9,464 bases of DNA from Anaerolineales bacterium UBA1136. Its GTDB lineage: Bacteria; Chloroflexota; Anaerolineae; Anaerolineales; UBA11657. Positions 1 to 6,652 of the stretch are shown here, one piece after another. The first letter of the stretch is position 1, and each line of letters starts with the position of its first letter. The stretch spans positions 6,025 to 15,488 of the forward strand of contig DCAJ01000116.1 of the NCBI GenBank assembly GCA_002311455.1. The letters are read 5' to 3'. A program made the position numbers and the translations under genes. The notes beneath the pieces are model-generated. The model saw only the letters and a list, made by a program, of their open reading frames with translations, was not told the DNA's origin and did not search any database.

Positions 1-389
1 GCTTGCGTACCAGATCATCTGTGTTGAAAGTTGCTCGTCACGTATTGGAATTAGCAGAGGCTTACTTACGTGCAGAGAAACATTGTACGGTTGTTGCAAA
101 CATGCACGAGGAATCGCCAGAAGCTGTTGCAGAGAAAATGTTTTCTGAGATTAACTTAGGTGGATTACAGGGTCCAACAATCTCTCGAGTGATTACGCCA
201 GGTGATGGGGAGGACATGTGTTCTGTAGAGGTGGTTGTGCTTAAAGATAAATTAGTAGATGTAATACATGATTTGCGCAGTATTGGAGGAAGTGGAGTAG
301 TAGTTACACCTGTTAGCTATGTCTTTGAAGAAGAGCCAGAACGATATGGTGCTTTGCTAGAAAAATTAGGACACAAGGAAAATGATTGA
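1..389 (+). CDS. hisG: ATP phosphoribosyltransferase, long form, C-terminal part (5' truncated by window)
   Basis: HisG catalyses the first committed step of histidine synthesis, condensing ATP with PRPP to phosphoribosyl-ATP in the cytosol. Only the last 129 codons or so are present; the reading frame is open from the first complete codon at position 3 and the true start lies upstream. The catalytic domain is outside the window. What is visible is the connecting helix (LELAEAYLRAEKH), then ANM and the C-terminal regulatory domain (HisG_C) with the typical GGLQGPTISRV segment and a closing SGVVVTPVSYVFEE strand. This domain marks the long, hexameric form that is normally feedback-inhibited by histidine at this domain and does not need HisZ. 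Its stop overlaps the hisD start by 8 bases (ATGATTGA), indicating translational coupling. The TTG at position 3 is an internal Leu codon, not a start. Confidence 0.93.
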   Translation, partial: LRTRSSVLKVARHVLELAEAYLRAEKHCTVVANMHEESPEAVAEKMFSEINLGGLQGPTISRVITPGDGEDMCSVEVVVLKDKLVDVIHDLRSIGGSGVVVTPVSYVFEEEPERYGALLEKLGHKEND

Positions 390-1707
390 AATTATCGAGG
401 ATTTGCGGGTCGCAAAAAGGACAATTCTCCGCAGAAATCAGAAGCCTACTGATTATCCGGATCATGTACTAAGTGGAGTTGAGAGAATCTTCGGAGATGG
501 CACTTCTCCTGAAGAAGCAGTTTCACGCATACTTTCTGATGTACGTGACAATGGAGACAATGCGCTTAGATCTTGGTCTAAACGTATAGATGGTATAGTA
601 CCAGACCCATTTCAAGTAACCCAAAACGATTTGAGTTCCGGATTTGATCTTGTTTCAGCCGAAACGGTCCAAGCTATGAAATTGGCATTGGATCGTATAC
701 GCACTTTTCATAGACTACAGCCAGTATCGGGTTGGGAAACGAAAGAATTAGGTGGGATTATGGGTCAACGTATGATTCCATTGGCGCGAGTAGGTATTTA
801 TGTGCCAGGTGGCACTGCTTCTCTAGCATCTTCTTTACTTATGGCAACCATTCCGGCTCAGGTCGCCGGTGTACAGGAAATTATAGTTTGCACACCACCT
901 GGGAAAGAAGGCAATCAAGTTTCTAATGTAATATTATCCGCAGCTCATATGCTAGGCATAGAGAAGGTTTATCAATTAGGGGGTGCTCAAGCAATCGCTG
1001 CTATGGCTTACGGTACCGAAACAGTACCACGTGTAGATAAAATTGTTGGTCCTGGGAATTTGTTTGTCACATTAGCTAAGCAGCAAGTGTTTGGTCAGGT
1101 AGGTATAGACGGATTATTTGGCCCAACGGAAACAGTCATTGTGGCTGATGACACTGCCAATCCCGAGTGGGTAGCGGCAGATTTACTCGCTCAAGCAGAG
1201 CATGATGTACTTGCTTCAGCAATTTTGATAACCACATCGCTACAGTTCGCACACTTAGTCAAAGCGGCCATCACAGACAAAATAGTTGCCTTGAAACGGA
1301 AGAAAATAGTGCAGCAGTCACTTTCAAATCGAGGTGGAATAATCATAGTACCTGATGTTGAATCTGCAGTGTCTATTGCTGATGAATATGCTCCAGAGCA
1401 TCTTTGTCTTTATCTAGATGATGCTGACCAATGGTCAAACAGTGTTCAGAATGCCGGTTGTCTTTTTATTGGTAAATATTCTTGTGAGGTTATGGTGGAT
1501 TATGTAGCCGGACCTAATCATATTCTTCCAACCGGAGGAACAGCCAGATTTTCATCACCATTAAATGTGCTGGATTTTATCAAAATAATGAGTGTTGTTA
1601 CTCTAGATCAAAAGACTTCCAATTTACTTATTAAGCCAGCTGCAAAAATTGCGTTGGCCGAGTTGCTAGATGCACATGCGCTCGCAGCTCTAGAAAGAAA
1701 ACCATAG
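382..1707 (+). CDS. hisD: Histidinol dehydrogenase
   Basis: HisD is the zinc- and NAD-dependent enzyme that carries out the last two oxidations, L-histidinol to histidinal to L-histidine. The 441-residue protein has the usual full length. Expected active-site residues are present: zinc ligands Gln271 and His274 (LLAQAEHD), Asp373 (DYVAGPNH) and His432 (AHALAAL), and the catalytic Glu339-His340 pair in YAPEHL. The NAD-binding half shows VGIYVPGG at 137-144 and GPGN at 223-226. One small oddity is Val372 directly before the zinc-ligand Asp, where most HisD proteins have Gly. The ATG at 382 lies inside the hisG 3' end; AAGGA just upstream (375-379) is only 2 bases from it, so initiation probably relies on coupling to hisG. 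Followed after 16 bases by hisC. Confidence 0.97.
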   Translation: MIEIIEDLRVAKRTILRRNQKPTDYPDHVLSGVERIFGDGTSPEEAVSRILSDVRDNGDNALRSWSKRIDGIVPDPFQVTQNDLSSGFDLVSAETVQAMKLALDRIRTFHRLQPVSGWETKELGGIMGQRMIPLARVGIYVPGGTASLASSLLMATIPAQVAGVQEIIVCTPPGKEGNQVSNVILSAAHMLGIEKVYQLGGAQAIAAMAYGTETVPRVDKIVGPGNLFVTLAKQQVFGQVGIDGLFGPTETVIVADDTANPEWVAADLLAQAEHDVLASAILITTSLQFAHLVKAAITDKIVALKRKKIVQQSLSNRGGIIIVPDVESAVSIADEYAPEHLCLYLDDADQWSNSVQNAGCLFIGKYSCEVMVDYVAGPNHILPTGGTARFSSPLNVLDFIKIMSVVTLDQKTSNLLIKPAAKIALAELLDAHALAALERKP

Positions 1708-1723
1708 ACAATTATCATTTTTT

Positions 1724-2851
1724 ATGAAGACTGAAACTACCGACACAACCGGACTAAATCCCATTAGCATGTTACGCAGCACGGTACGTGCTATAGAACC
1801 TTATGTGCCTATATTGCCATTTGAGGTCTTGGCCGAGAGTCTAGGACGTCCTATTGCAGAGATTATAAAACTTGATGCAAATGAAAATCTGTATGGGCCC
1901 AGTCCGTTAGTACGTGCTGCTCTATCTGATTTGGGTTTTCCACATATCTATCCTGATCCCGAGAATCGCGCGCTTCGTAAAGCACTTTCCGATTTTACAG
2001 GTGTTCCGTCTGAAAATATATTTGCTGGTGCAGGAGCTGACGAGGTTATCGATCTAATTATGCGATTGTTCATAGATCAGGGTGACAACATAATTGATTG
2101 TCCGCCAACATTTGGTATGTACTCGTTTGATGCAGCTGTTAATGGAGCTGAGACTATCGTCATAGAGCGCAAAGATGATTTCACCCTTGACCTACAAGCA
2201 ATTGTAGATGCTGTATCGATTCATTCGCCCAAGTTGTTGTTTTTAGCTTCTCCAAATAATCCAGATGGAGGTCTAATATCAGATGAAGAACTATACACTT
2301 TACTAGCATTGCCAATTATTGTAATTCTGGATGAGGCATATATTGAATTTGCTGGTATCAAGAACTCTCGGATAGATTGGGTTCTGGAACATTCAAACTT
2401 GATTGTGCTAAGAACTTTTAGTAAGTGGGCTGGTTTGGCTGGGTTGAGGGTAGGTTATGGTGCGTTTTCTACAGGTTTGTTACAAGAGCTTTGGAAGATA
2501 AAGCAACCATACAATGTTAGTGTTGCTGCAACTGAAGCAGCGCTGGCTTCGTTAAGTGACAGCAGCAATCTGTTACAAGTGGTGTCGAAAATTAGGTCGG
2601 AACGCAAGCGTTTATCTCAGATGCTTAGCGGATTGCCATTCTTATTTCCTTACCCAAGCCACGGTAATTTTGTGCTTTGTGAGGTGAAAGGTATGAATGC
2701 TTTGAGCTTACATCAAGCATTGAGTACAGAAGGCATTCTAGTTCGTTATTTTGACAAGCCCAGATTACGGGATCATATTCGGGTTTCGGTAGGACTCCCG
2801 CAGCATACCGATTTCTTGTTGACAATTTTGTCTAGGATTGCTAAGAGGTGA
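1724..2851 (+). CDS. hisC: Histidinol-phosphate aminotransferase
   Basis: HisC is a PLP-dependent class I/II (fold-type I) aminotransferase converting imidazole acetol phosphate plus glutamate to L-histidinol phosphate. The 375 residues match the family length. Visible landmarks are LDANENLYGPSP at 50-61, the SPNNPDG segment with Asn178, LDEAYIEF with Asp203 and Tyr206 that hold the PLP ring, RTFSKWAGLAGLRVGYG with the Schiff-base Lys234 and Arg242, and Arg353 in HIRVSVG, expected to bind the substrate carboxylate or phosphate. The start is the ATG at 1724; no Shine-Dalgarno precedes it, the 16-base gap to hisD being AT-rich, so translation probably depends on ribosomes arriving from hisD. 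A second in-frame ATG at codon 16 would still keep the whole fold, so the N-terminal 15 residues are the least certain part. Confidence 0.96.
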   Translation: MKTETTDTTGLNPISMLRSTVRAIEPYVPILPFEVLAESLGRPIAEIIKLDANENLYGPSPLVRAALSDLGFPHIYPDPENRALRKALSDFTGVPSENIFAGAGADEVIDLIMRLFIDQGDNIIDCPPTFGMYSFDAAVNGAETIVIERKDDFTLDLQAIVDAVSIHSPKLLFLASPNNPDGGLISDEELYTLLALPIIVILDEAYIEFAGIKNSRIDWVLEHSNLIVLRTFSKWAGLAGLRVGYGAFSTGLLQELWKIKQPYNVSVAATEAALASLSDSSNLLQVVSKIRSERKRLSQMLSGLPFLFPYPSHGNFVLCEVKGMNALSLHQALSTEGILVRYFDKPRLRDHIRVSVGLPQHTDFLLTILSRIAKR

Positions 2852-2859
2852 ATGAATAA

Positions 2860-2887
2860 TTGTGTAAGAGAAAAACCACCATATTAT
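2860..2887 (+). promoter_or_regulatory. Weak candidate internal promoter upstream of hisB
   Basis: In the 57-base gap between hisC and hisB, TTGTGT (2860-2865) and TATTAT (2882-2887) are separated by 16 bases. The -10 matches TATAAT at five of six positions, the -35 only in its first half (TTG). A transcript from here would begin close to the strong hisB ribosome binding site. In an AT-rich genome such matches arise by chance, so this is only a suggestion, supported by the fact that this is the largest gap in the cluster. Confidence 0.22.
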
Positions 2888-2897
2888 ATAGGTGAAT

Positions 2898-2903
2898 GGA
2901 GGT
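2898..2903 (+). promoter_or_regulatory. Strong ribosome binding site of hisB
   Basis: GGAGGT, followed by AA, lies 5 bases before the hisB ATG. It is the best Shine-Dalgarno in the window, in contrast with hisC, hisH and hisF, which have weak or no recognisable sites. It suggests that HisB translation starts independently of the upstream genes. Confidence 0.75.
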
Positions 2904-2908
2904 AATTA

Positions 2909-3496
2909 ATGAGACAAGCTACTGTGAATAGGAAAACTTCTGAGACTACAATCGAGATTACCCTAAATATAGAGGGTAGTGGTAAGCACAAAATATCTAC
3001 TGGTATAGGATTGTTAGATCATATGCTCACTCATATTGTTGTCCATGGTTTGTTTGACCTTAATATCAATACTAAGGGTGATTTAGATGTTGATGTGCAC
3101 CATACCATAGAGGACACTGCGCTTGTGTTGGGGCAAGCTTTTGACCAGGCCTTGGGAGAACGCAAGGGGATAGTGCGTATGGGCACAGCTTTTGTACCTA
3201 TGGATGAGGCTTTGGCTAATGTCGTTATTGATTTGTCAGGTCGACCATATACTGTAATTCAGGCTCAATGGCATAACTCAACTATAGGAGCTTTACCCAC
3301 TAGTTTGATCAAGCACTTTTTTGAGTCTTTGTCGGTTAGCATGCGGGCTAATATCCATGCGCGGGTGCTTTATGGCATTGATGATCATCATCAGGTTGAG
3401 GCGCTTTTCAAAGCTCTGGGAATAGCACTGGATACTGCAACTCAGTTAGATGCTCGAAGAATGAACATAGTTCCCAGCACTAAAGGCAGTTTGTGA
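2909..3496 (+). CDS. hisB: Imidazoleglycerol-phosphate dehydratase (monofunctional)
   Basis: HisB removes water from imidazole glycerol phosphate to give imidazole acetol phosphate, using a di-manganese centre in a 24-subunit cage in characterised members. At 195 residues it is the dehydratase domain alone; the N-terminal HAD phosphatase domain found in the bifunctional enterobacterial HisB is absent. Metal-ligand motifs are intact: LLDHML with His38, DVHHTIED with His64, His65 and Glu68, the HFFES segment with His136, NIHARV with His150, and DDHHQVEALFKAL with His160, His161 and Glu164. The protein ends with the family signature VPSTKGSL. The start is fixed by the GGAGGT site 5 bases upstream. 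Because the phosphatase domain is missing, the pathway needs a separate histidinol-phosphate phosphatase. Confidence 0.97.
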   Translation: MRQATVNRKTSETTIEITLNIEGSGKHKISTGIGLLDHMLTHIVVHGLFDLNINTKGDLDVDVHHTIEDTALVLGQAFDQALGERKGIVRMGTAFVPMDEALANVVIDLSGRPYTVIQAQWHNSTIGALPTSLIKHFFESLSVSMRANIHARVLYGIDDHHQVEALFKALGIALDTATQLDARRMNIVPSTKGSL

Positions 3497-3498
3497 TT

Positions 3499-3540
3499 AT
3501 GACTCAACATCTACATAAATTGACCGACAATGGGAAATAA
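3499..3540 (+). other. Possible 13-codon mini-ORF between hisB and hisH
   Basis: An ATG two bases after the hisB stop opens a short frame encoding MTQHLHKLTDNGK, ending in TAA seven bases before the TTG start of hisH and in the same frame as hisH. An AAAGG (3482-3486) lies 12 bases before its ATG, a rather long spacing. It contains two His codons among thirteen, which is too few and too far inside the operon for a classical his attenuation leader. It could help ribosomes re-initiate at the poorly marked hisH start, could be the remnant of a longer HisH N-terminus, or could be chance. No homology is recognised. Confidence 0.15.
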
Positions 3541-3546
3541 TTTATC

Positions 3547-4158
3547 TTGAAAAGCTATATTGCATTAATCGATCATGGTGTAGGCAATCTGCGCTCAGTG
3601 GAAAAGGCTTTAGCTGCAGTTGGTGCAAATGTATCTCTGACGCGAGATTCGGATGTAATAATTTCAGCAGATAAGATAGTGCTGCCTGGTGTGGGGGCCT
3701 TTGGTGATTGTATGAATGGCTTACGTGAGAGCGGCACTTTGGAACTTGTGAGGTCTTTGGCAGTGGAAAGACCGTTTTTAGGAATTTGCGTTGGGATGCA
3801 AATGTTGTTTGAAACTAGTGATGAAATGGGTAGTCATAAGGGGTTGGGTTTACTTCCGGGATTTGTTACTAGGTTTAAGGATAGTGACATTCGTATACCA
3901 CACACAGGATGGAATCAATTGGAGATAACTTTCGACCATCCCTTGTTGGATGGCATATCAACGGGAAGTTATGCTTACTTTAATCATAGCTATTACTGCT
4001 CTCCAACTAATCTGAATGATGTTTTGTCATACACTGAGTATGGAGCTAGATTCTGTTCAATTATTGGTCATGATCGTTTGTATGGGATTCAATGTCATCC
4101 TGAAAAGAGCCAAGATACTGGACTGAAAATTTTGCGAAATTTTGTAGAGAAAGGATAA
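3547..4158 (+). CDS. hisH: Imidazole glycerol phosphate synthase, glutamine amidotransferase subunit
   Basis: HisH is the class I glutaminase that releases ammonia from glutamine and feeds it through the HisF barrel. The 203-residue protein has the expected length and catalytic triad: Cys81 in FLGICVGMQ, His184 and Glu186 in GIQCHPEKS. Other family marks are the N-terminal LIDHGVGNLRSVEKAL (His10 where Tyr is common), LPGVGAFGD at 46-54 forming the oxyanion region, and HTGWNQL at 119-125. The start is a TTG: an in-frame TAA at 3538-3540 rules out any longer version, and no ATG or GTG lies between that stop and the conserved LIDHGVGN segment. GGGA at 3532-3535 is the only Shine-Dalgarno-like sequence and is poorly spaced. 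hisA follows 5 bases after its stop; the partner HisF is encoded two genes on. Confidence 0.96.
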   Translation: MKSYIALIDHGVGNLRSVEKALAAVGANVSLTRDSDVIISADKIVLPGVGAFGDCMNGLRESGTLELVRSLAVERPFLGICVGMQMLFETSDEMGSHKGLGLLPGFVTRFKDSDIRIPHTGWNQLEITFDHPLLDGISTGSYAYFNHSYYCSPTNLNDVLSYTEYGARFCSIIGHDRLYGIQCHPEKSQDTGLKILRNFVEKG

Positions 4159-4163
4159 CATAA

Positions 4164-4901
4164 ATGACAGACTTTACAGTCTATCCGGCCATCGATTTGC
4201 GTAATGGTAAAGTGGTAAGGTTGAGGCAGGGAGACCCTGATCAACAAACAACGTATTCTAATGACCCTCTTGATACTGCCAAAGGTTGGGTGAATTCTGG
4301 AGCAGATTGGTTGCATGTGGTTAGCTTGGATGGTGCATTTGGAGATTCGGTTTTGGCTAACATGAAAGCTTTGGCGCAAGTAATCGAAGCTGGATCTCAA
4401 GTACAGTTTGGAGGTGGACTACGTGATTTAGATTCTATTCAACATGTACTTGATTTGGGGGTAAGTCGGGTTGTTTTAGGAACTGTTGCAGTAACCAATC
4501 CTCAAATTGTTGATACAGCTCTAGCTTTGTTTGGTTCAGAAAAAATTGCGATTGGTGTTGATGCCCGCAATGGGGTAGTGAAAGTGAAGGGTTGGCAGGA
4601 AGAGACAACATATACAGCGGTGCAACTGGCTGAACGTCTAAAGATTCAGGGCGTAAGATGGATGGTTTTTACAGATATATCCCGTGATGGAGTCGGCACT
4701 GGTCTAAATCTAGAAGCTACTATTTCACTGGCTGACAAAACTGGATTAAACGTAATTGCCTCCGGGGGTGTGAATACATCATCGGATGTGCTCGATGCCC
4801 AATCATCTGGACTTGCCGGAGCAATAGTCGGCCGTGCACTTTATGAAGGTAGGGTTGATCTTGCTCAGTTATTGGATAATGTTCGGGCAAGCAAATGTTA
4901 G
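4164..4901 (+). CDS. hisA: ProFAR isomerase (phosphoribosylformimino-AICAR-P isomerase)
   Basis: HisA performs the Amadori rearrangement of ProFAR to PRFAR. It is a 245-residue (beta-alpha)8 barrel with both halves recognisable. The general acid/base pair appears as Asp11 in YPAIDLRNGK and Asp133 in IGVDARNG; Thr170 in VFTDISRDG is the usual third active-site residue. Phosphate-binding glycine segments are GGGLRD at 83-88 and the VIASGGV and IVGRAL stretches near residues 198-225. The Val-Gly-Trp-Gln-like KGWQEET at 142-148 is typical of HisA as opposed to HisF. AAAGGA (4150-4155), inside the end of hisH, sits 8 bases before the ATG and is a good ribosome binding site. Its last 7 bases overlap the start of hisF (ATGTTAG), which points to coupled translation. 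The fold suggests HisA; a dual HisA/TrpF role (PriA) cannot be excluded from sequence alone. Confidence 0.96.
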   Translation: MTDFTVYPAIDLRNGKVVRLRQGDPDQQTTYSNDPLDTAKGWVNSGADWLHVVSLDGAFGDSVLANMKALAQVIEAGSQVQFGGGLRDLDSIQHVLDLGVSRVVLGTVAVTNPQIVDTALALFGSEKIAIGVDARNGVVKVKGWQEETTYTAVQLAERLKIQGVRWMVFTDISRDGVGTGLNLEATISLADKTGLNVIASGGVNTSSDVLDAQSSGLAGAIVGRALYEGRVDLAQLLDNVRASKC

Positions 4902-5674
4902 CCAAACGAATTATCCCTTGTCTTGATGTAAAAGACGGTCGTGTGGTGAAGGGCGTCAACTTTGTTAATTTGCGTGACGCAGGTGATCCAGTTGAACAAG
5001 CACGCATTTACGATCGAATGGGCGCAGACGAGCTTGTGTTTTTGGATATTTCTGCAACCTATCGGGGACATCAGACAGTGATTGATATAGTTCGTTCCGT
5101 GGCAGACCAAGTATTTATGCCACTTACTGTGGGTGGTGGTATACGTACTGTTGGTGACATGCGTGATCTTCTTCTAGCTGGTGCTGATAAGGTGAGTGTT
5201 AATTCCGCGGCTCTAGCAAATCCAGAATTACTTGTTGATGCTTCAGAACGTTTTGGTAGTCAATGTATAGTGCTTGCGATTGATGCAAGGTTAACAAAGA
5301 GCGATGACAGTGTATTAAGCGCACAAAAATGGGAAGTATTTGTTAGTGGAGGGCGTGAAAACACTGGAATCGATGTGTTGGAATGGGCAGAGCGCGGTGT
5401 GTCTTTAGGAGCAGGCGAGATATTACTCACGAGTATGAATACTGATGGAGTAATGGATGGTTTCGATATGGAATTAACTCACACGGTTGCAAATCTAGTT
5501 AACGTTCCTGTTATAGCTAGTGGTGGAGCTGGCAAAGCCTCTCATTTTGCTAAAATATTGGGAGATGGATGTGCGGCAGCAGCCCTTGCTGCCTCTGTGT
5601 TTCATGACAAAATATTGACGATATCTGAAGTCAAACAATTCTTATCCGAATCTGGTATTGCAGTGAGGTTGTAA
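4895..5674 (+). CDS. hisF: Imidazole glycerol phosphate synthase, cyclase subunit
   Basis: HisF is the synthase half of the HisH-HisF complex; it uses ammonia from HisH to convert PRFAR into imidazole glycerol phosphate and AICAR, the latter returning to purine synthesis. It is a 259-residue (beta-alpha)8 barrel homologous to HisA. The catalytic aspartates are Asp11 (IIPCLDVKDGRVVKG) and Asp130 (LAIDARL), at the same numbers as in the well-studied Thermotoga enzyme. Phosphate-binding loops are visible in LTVGGGIR at 77-84, VSVNSAAL at 100-107, LLTSMNTDG at 177-185 and VIASGGAGK at 206-214, and the C-terminal AASVFHD is characteristic. No clear Shine-Dalgarno precedes the ATG, which lies within the last codons of hisA, so it probably relies on termination-reinitiation. 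hisI begins 2 bases after its stop. Confidence 0.97.
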   Translation: MLAKRIIPCLDVKDGRVVKGVNFVNLRDAGDPVEQARIYDRMGADELVFLDISATYRGHQTVIDIVRSVADQVFMPLTVGGGIRTVGDMRDLLLAGADKVSVNSAALANPELLVDASERFGSQCIVLAIDARLTKSDDSVLSAQKWEVFVSGGRENTGIDVLEWAERGVSLGAGEILLTSMNTDGVMDGFDMELTHTVANLVNVPVIASGGAGKASHFAKILGDGCAAAALAASVFHDKILTISEVKQFLSESGIAVRL

Positions 5675-5676
5675 AT

Positions 5677-5991
5677 ATGGAAAAGCTCAGATTTGACGCG
5701 AATGGTTTGATCACCGCTGTTGTGCAAGATGCTGTAGGAGGTGCTGTTCTAATGGTTGCCTGGATGAATGCTAAGGCAATTAGATTAACCCAAGAGTCCG
5801 GCGAAGCACATTTTTGGAGTCGAAGTCGTGAAGAAATTTGGCGTAAAGGAGCTACTTCAGGTAACGTAATGCAAGTAGTCAAACTACTGGTTGATTGTGA
5901 TCAAGACACTATCCTGGTGCAAGTTAATCCAAGTGGTCCGGCCTGCCATACTGGAGAATCTTCTTGTTTTTTTGAGGAGCTATGCGATTGA
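5677..5991 (+). CDS. hisI: Phosphoribosyl-AMP cyclohydrolase (stand-alone HisI)
   Basis: HisI opens the adenine ring of phosphoribosyl-AMP to give ProFAR, the third pathway step. The 104-residue protein is the cyclohydrolase domain only; the PR-ATP pyrophosphohydrolase domain that is fused to it in many bacteria is encoded separately downstream as hisE. Signature elements are VLMVAWMN at 24-31, HFWSRSREEIWRKGATSGN at 45-63 and the metal site: Asp73, Asp75 and Asp77 for magnesium in VDCDQDT, and zinc ligands Cys74, Cys90 and Cys97 (GPACHTGESSCF). GAGG at 5665-5668 is 8 bases before the ATG. Its last 10 bases overlap the start of the membrane-protein gene that follows. Confidence 0.96.
   Translation: MEKLRFDANGLITAVVQDAVGGAVLMVAWMNAKAIRLTQESGEAHFWSRSREEIWRKGATSGNVMQVVKLLVDCDQDTILVQVNPSGPACHTGESSCFFEELCD
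5974..5979 (+). promoter_or_regulatory. Ribosome binding site of the YczE-like gene, unusually close to its ATG
   Basis: GAGGAG inside the 3' end of hisI is only 2 bases from the ATG at 5982 but 8 bases from an in-frame TTG at 5988 (third codon). The optimal spacing favours the TTG; the codon preference favours the ATG. The two products differ by two residues only. Confidence 0.45.
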
Positions 5992-6632
5992 ATAGTTTTC
6001 TAAAACCTGAAAAAAATACTTTTGTGCGAGATTTTGTGATAATCGAATTGGGTTGTGCTCTTTATGCTGTTGCAATTGCTATTGTAATTCAGGCGAACAT
6101 TGGTGCCACTTCGTGGGCGGTTTTAGAAGTTGCACTAGCACGTATATTCAACATCACTCCAGGTACAGCCGCTATCCTGGTTGGTGCGACTGTGCTGCTA
6201 TTTGCACTTTCTTTGCGGGAGCAAATTGGGTGGGGTACTGTTGCCAATATCATGAGTATTGGCCCATGGGAAGATTTTTTTCTGTCATTGATACCACAAG
6301 TTAATGCTAATTTACCTTTACAATTAATATATTTGTTTATAGGTCTGATTGCTATGAGTTTGGGTAGTGCGATATATATTGGAGTTAATGCAGGAGCTGG
6401 ACCGCGTGATAGTTTGATGATGGCTATTGCTCGTAGCACTCCATTAGATGTGCGTACAGCTCGGGTGATCATTGAATCAATAGCAGTGCTCACGGGTTGG
6501 CTGTTAGGTGGCCCATTAGGAGCAGGCACTATATTGTTTGCGTTACTAATTGGACCCGGTGTGCAATTTGCGTTTCGTTTATTTGATATGGAAACATATG
6601 CTCGAAAGTATCCAGAAGACCCTAGACCTTAA
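5982..6632 (+). CDS. YczE/YyaS/YitT-like integral membrane protein of unknown function
   Basis: A 216-residue hydrophobic protein resembling the YczE-type family of bacterial inner-membrane proteins; the function of the family is not established. Likely membrane segments are around 18-38, 60-78, 113-134, 160-176 and 179-200, with a further weakly hydrophobic stretch at 86-104. Family-like features are IQANIGATSWAVLEVAL after the first segment, GWGTVANIMSIG at 83-94, the YIGVNAGAGPRDSLMMAI block at 132-149 and GGPLGAGTILFALLIGPGVQ near the end. There is no signal peptide with a cleavage site and the C-terminal tail (FDMETYARKYPEDPRP) is polar. It is clearly co-transcribed with the his genes, overlapping hisI by 10 bases and lying 20 bases before hisE. 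Its placement between the two genes whose products are often one HisIE protein suggests either a passenger in the operon or a transport role linked to the pathway; neither is shown by the sequence. Confidence 0.85.
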   Translation: MRLNSFLKPEKNTFVRDFVIIELGCALYAVAIAIVIQANIGATSWAVLEVALARIFNITPGTAAILVGATVLLFALSLREQIGWGTVANIMSIGPWEDFFLSLIPQVNANLPLQLIYLFIGLIAMSLGSAIYIGVNAGAGPRDSLMMAIARSTPLDVRTARVIIESIAVLTGWLLGGPLGAGTILFALLIGPGVQFAFRLFDMETYARKYPEDPRP

Positions 6633-6652
6633 ATATAATATGGTGAATGAAT

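Noticed and set aside
2819..2847. TTGACA at the end of hisC as the -35 of a hisB promoter
   Set aside because: No acceptable -10 hexamer at 16-18 bases (TAAGAG at best).
3499..3540. The mini-ORF before hisH as a histidine attenuation leader peptide
   Set aside because: Only two non-adjacent His codons, located in the middle of the operon, with no terminator/antiterminator hairpins or T-tract before hisH.
6089..6529. 146-codon open frame on the minus strand opposite the YczE-like gene
   Set aside because: Entirely antisense to a gene with a clear membrane-protein pattern; no ribosome binding site, no recognisable domain, and its composition mirrors the opposite-strand codons.
6634..6639. Perfect TATAAT between the YczE-like gene and hisE as a promoter
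   Set aside because: No -35-like sequence 16-18 bases upstream and no extended -10 TG; chance match in AT-rich DNA.
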